From: Syntrophaceae bacterium UBA4810
GTDB lineage: Bacteria; Desulfobacterota; Syntrophia; Syntrophales; Smithellaceae
DNA: 7,542 bases
Direction: 5' to 3'
NCBI GenBank assembly: GCA_002402545.1
Contig: DHGA01000103.1
Span: forward strand, 1-7,542
Below are positions 5,771 through 7,542 of this stretch, piece after piece; position 1 is the stretch's first letter, and each line of letters opens with the position of its first letter. The notes beneath the pieces were generated by a model, which was not told where the DNA came from, ran no database searches, and saw nothing but the letters and a program-made list of their open reading frames with translations. The position numbers and the translations under genes are program-made.

Positions 5771-6276
5771 TTATCTGGAGTAGGATACGCGTCTATTATG
5801 AACTGACGGATTTTACTTTTAGGCAAAACCTCGCCCACATACACCACTTTGTTGTTTATAACGAGCGCCGGAGTGCCCATTACTCCATAGCTCGCGATCT
5901 GTTTCGGATCTGTAATATGGCGCAAATCGGCAGCGATGTTCATTTCAGCCAGTAAATCGCGCACATCTGTTTCCAGCCTGGTGCAATTGGCGCAGCTCAT
6001 GCCTAAAACAGCTATATGAAGTCCTAAAACTGGTTCTTCTTCCACCGGCAGGCCCTGTTCTATCTTAAATTCACGTAAAAGCGCGCGTCCGTAATCATTT
6101 AAGGCGCCGGAAGGGATATAGTTATGGGAAGAAAGTTCCCCAAGAAGAGCTTGCTTTATATCTTCGTCCGTCATTCCTTTATAGGCAGGCGCAATTTTTT
6201 TCAGCGCTTCTTCCCAGCCGGTAATGCCCACCAGCTGGCCTTTAACCGTAATTTGCTTTATTTGAGTTTGTGTCAT
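5767..6276 (-). CDS. Thioredoxin-fold protein (CANC) with extra N-terminal domain
   Basis: A 169-residue protein in two parts. Residues about 86-165 form a small thioredoxin/glutaredoxin-like domain of the 'redox-active disulfide protein 2' type: strand LHIAVLGMS, active site C95-A-N-C98, SYGVMGTPALVI with the cis-proline P136, then NNKVVYVGEVLP. It probably exchanges disulfides in the cytoplasm; no signal peptide is seen. Residues 1-80 form a separate mostly helical region (GWEEALKKI, DEDIKQALLGEL, NYIPSGALNDYGRALLREF) that I cannot assign with certainty, though it looks like an accessory domain that accompanies some thioredoxins of anaerobes. The ATG at 6276 follows AAAGGA with an unusually short spacer. 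It is second in an operon, 25 bases after the lipoprotein gene, and ends in the terminator shared with fpg. Its partner protein is unknown. Confidence 0.85.
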   Translation of the reverse strand: MTQTQIKQITVKGQLVGITGWEEALKKIAPAYKGMTDEDIKQALLGELSSHNYIPSGALNDYGRALLREFKIEQGLPVEEEPVLGLHIAVLGMSCANCTRLETDVRDLLAEMNIAADLRHITDPKQIASYGVMGTPALVINNKVVYVGEVLPKSKIRQFIIDAYPTPDK

Positions 6277-6301
6277 TATCCTTTACCGCCCGATTGTAAG
6301 T

Positions 6302-6874
6302 CTATTCTTTTTTGACCTGAATCTTTCCCGTTTTTTTTCCTAACCCGTCTTTAATATTGTCAATCATATTAGGCTTGCTGATAGTGAATTTAACTTCCGC
6401 TTTTTGATCTGATATCATGCCTGTGGCCACAGCCGTGTATACGCCCGCGGGTATCGGATCCTGCGTAATAACCAGAATCTGATTATATTTTCCGTCTGAA
6501 GCGAAAGTGCCGGTGATGCTGGCTCTCAATATACCTGTTACTTTAGCCAGCGGAGTTACTTTTGCCGTAAATTTGCCGTCGGGATAAACGCTGCTGTCTG
6601 CCACGACCACTTTGATATCATCAGGTCCGATGAGACTTATAAACACGGAATCGTCCGGCTGAAAGCCGGATCCCTGAAACACTATTTCCGTTTTTGTTAC
6701 GTGAGCAACGCCAAGGCGGATATTATCAGGATTGACTACAATTTGCGGATCGCTAACTTCAGGGTTCAGTTTGTTTGCTCCTTTGCACCCTGATAAAAAA
6801 AATAAGCCCGTAGTCAAGATAAGGACGATTATAAAAAATATTACCGGAAACCCGTTTTTTTGTTTAAAAATCAT
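6302..6874 (-). CDS. Putative lipoprotein of unknown function
   Basis: A 190-residue protein starting MIFKQKNGFP. A lipoprotein signal peptide spans residues 1-29: basic start, hydrophobic core VIFFIIVLILTTGLFF, and lipobox L-S-G-C with the lipidated cysteine at C30. The +2 residue is Lys, not Asp, so the outer membrane is the more likely final site. The mature part is beta-rich, with repeats of the kind seen in Ig-like or IPT/TIG-type domains (VFQGSGFQPDDSVFISLIGPD, YPDGKFTAKVTPL, PAGVYTAVATG, AEVKFTI), and ends in a lysine-rich tail (GKKTGKIQVKKE). I cannot name a family. The ATG at 6874 is chosen because GGGAGG lies 8 bases upstream and the signal peptide then has normal length; a TTG at 6949 would add 25 residues without support. 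First gene of an operon with the thioredoxin-like gene. Confidence 0.82.
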   Translation of the reverse strand: MIFKQKNGFPVIFFIIVLILTTGLFFLSGCKGANKLNPEVSDPQIVVNPDNIRLGVAHVTKTEIVFQGSGFQPDDSVFISLIGPDDIKVVVADSSVYPDGKFTAKVTPLAKVTGILRASITGTFASDGKYNQILVITQDPIPAGVYTAVATGMISDQKAEVKFTISKPNMIDNIKDGLGKKTGKIQVKKE

Positions 6875-6882
6875 TTTACTAT

Positions 6883-6888
6883 CCTCCC
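6883..6888 (-). promoter_or_regulatory. Ribosome binding site deciding the lipoprotein start
   Basis: On the minus strand GGGAGG precedes the ATG at 6874-6872 by 8 bases. It selects this start over the upstream in-frame TTG at 6949. Confidence 0.7.
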
Positions 6889-6989
6889 TTACGAAAAAGT
6901 TTAACCAACCCAAGCTTTTGAAATAAAAAAAGAAAATCTGCCACAGCAAACTAAATGCTTATCTGATGAACCATCTTTATTTGCCTTAA

Positions 6990-7019
6990 ATTATAAGGAG
7001 AACGCGCCTGGTATGTCAA
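6990..7019 (-). promoter_or_regulatory. Consensus sigma-70 promoter of the lipoprotein-thioredoxin operon
   Basis: On the minus strand TTGACA (7019-7014) and TATAAT (6995-6990), both perfect 6/6 matches, are separated by 18 bases. Transcription should begin near 6983, leaving a leader of about 108 bases before the lipoprotein ATG. No riboswitch-like fold was obvious in that leader. Confidence 0.75.
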
Positions 7020-7056
7020 TATATTAAAGAGTTGATTGTTACCAATCACACACAGC

Positions 7057-7085
7057 TTGAAAGTAGATGCTATCAAGTGTAGACT
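7057..7085 (+). promoter_or_regulatory. Promoter of rnpB
   Basis: TTGAAA (7057-7062), a 17-base spacer, then TAGACT (7080-7085, 4/6 to the -10 consensus). A start about 7 bases later, near 7092, coincides with the expected 5' end of the RNase P RNA, which strengthens both calls. Confidence 0.65.
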
Positions 7086-7091
7086 ACAGTT

Positions 7092-7472
7092 CAGGCCGGA
7101 GAAGATCAGATGATCGCCGGCAGACTTGATCTGCCGGAGGAAAGTCCGAGCTCCGCAGGGCAGGATGGTCGCTAACGGCGACCGGGGGCGACCCCAGGGA
7201 AAGTGCCACAGAAAATATACCGCCGCGCTGAAAGGCGAGGTAAGGGTGAAAAGGCGAGGTAAGAGCTCACCGCTTTTCCGGTGACGGAAAAGGCATGGTA
7301 AACCCCATCCGGAGCAAGACCAAATAGGGGAACGTTTGAGGACTGCCCGTCCAAAGTTCCCGGGTAGTGTCGCTAGAGGCGCAGGGCAACTTGCGTCCCA
7401 GATGAATGATTATCGTCGCGTTCGCGGGTAACCGCGGCGCGAAACAGAACTCGGCTTATGAACTTCTCTTGT
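7092..7472 (+). ncRNA. rnpB: RNase P RNA, bacterial type A
   Basis: The catalytic RNA of RNase P, which trims the 5' leader from pre-tRNAs. The universally conserved GAGGAAAGTCC is at 7137-7147, followed by GAGCTCCGCAGGGCAGGAT. The internal signatures AGGTAAGGGTGAAAA (7238-7252) and GGTAAGAGCTCACCGC, then GGAGCAAGACCAAATAGGGG (P15 region), are in the right order. The 3' conserved core ACAGAACTCGGCTTAT begins at 7444. P1 can be drawn as GGAGAAG (7098-7104) with CTTCTCT (7463-7469), and an 8-bp stem (P3) as 7117-7124 with 7130-7137. The length of about 380 bases and the motif set fit type A. The ends are estimated from P1 and the promoter. No clear terminator follows; the next 40 bases lead into an opposing tRNA gene. 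Confidence 0.95.
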
Positions 7473-7512
7473 GCCTGATAAAATAATCTCTTACAGATGA
7501 TCTGATGATAAA

Positions 7513-7542
7513 TGGTGCCGAAGCCGGGATTTGAACCCGGAC
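7513..7542 (-). tRNA. 3' end of a tRNA, probably tRNA-Leu (partial, runs off right edge)
   Basis: Read on the minus strand, this gives a T-arm (CCGGG, loop TTCAAAT, CCCGG), a seven-base acceptor 3' strand CTTCGGC, discriminator A and an encoded CCA ending at 7513. The matching acceptor 5' strand would be GCCGAAG, as in some bacterial tRNA-Leu genes such as E. coli leuX, and A73 fits leucine. The anticodon is outside the window, so the amino acid is a guess; that it is a tRNA is firm. Confidence 0.9.

Noticed and set aside
6875..6949. Longer lipoprotein start at a TTG (6949)
   Set aside because: It would push the signal peptide 25 residues inward; GGGAGG upstream of the ATG at 6874 is a much better start.
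7172..7354. Minus-strand open frame inside rnpB
   Set aside because: It is antisense to a conserved structural RNA and has no ribosome binding site or domain.
7325..7365. Possible change of the L15 GGU motif (tRNA CCA-binding) to GGA in RNase P RNA
   Set aside because: The segment reads TTGAGGACTGCCCG, but I cannot align the L15 loop confidently by eye, and the nearby tRNA encodes CCA as usual, so I do not claim a loss.

Overview
The window looks like a bacterial chromosome segment of moderate GC content with dense operons. A lipoprotein with a lipobox, a type A RNase P RNA and a tRNA gene that encodes its CCA end point to a Gram-negative bacterium. My impression is of an anaerobic deltaproteobacterial (Desulfobacterota/Syntrophales-like) lineage, but nothing here proves a taxon.

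Left half (about 1-4480, all minus strand). A five-gene operon runs leftward from a strong promoter with A-tracts at about 4417-4480. The order is a lysine 2,3-aminomutase-type radical SAM enzyme (kamA-like), two tandem but divergent D-Ala-D-Ala-ligase-like ATP-grasp ligases, a DUF486/DMT-type four-helix membrane protein, and a GNAT N-acetyltransferase. Gaps between genes are 45, 24, 16 and 5 bases. The set suggests a small pathway: make a beta-amino acid (probably beta-lysine), join it through its carboxylate to an amine by ATP-grasp chemistry, N-acetylate something, and perhaps move the product across the membrane. This is the best candidate for an undescribed system in the window, and the product is unknown. 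At the extreme left edge another minus-strand gene begins, with a very good ribosome binding site; only six codons are inside the window.

Middle (4394-5770). A gap of about 540 bases separates the divergent kamA operon and fpg. It holds the kamA promoter, A/T-tract palindromes, two GC-rich hairpins (one showing a perfect Shine-Dalgarno sequence in its loop) and no convincing gene. fpg/mutM (plus strand) encodes a complete formamidopyrimidine-DNA glycosylase. It ends at a bidirectional terminator shared with the convergent operon to its right.

Right part (5767-7542). A two-gene minus-strand operon encodes a lipoprotein with no recognised function and a thioredoxin-like protein with a CANC active site and an extra N-terminal domain. 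It is driven by a perfect-consensus TTGACA/TATAAT promoter. Divergently, the RNase P RNA gene (rnpB) is transcribed rightward from its own promoter. The right edge cuts through the 3' end of a minus-strand tRNA gene, probably tRNA-Leu, facing rnpB.
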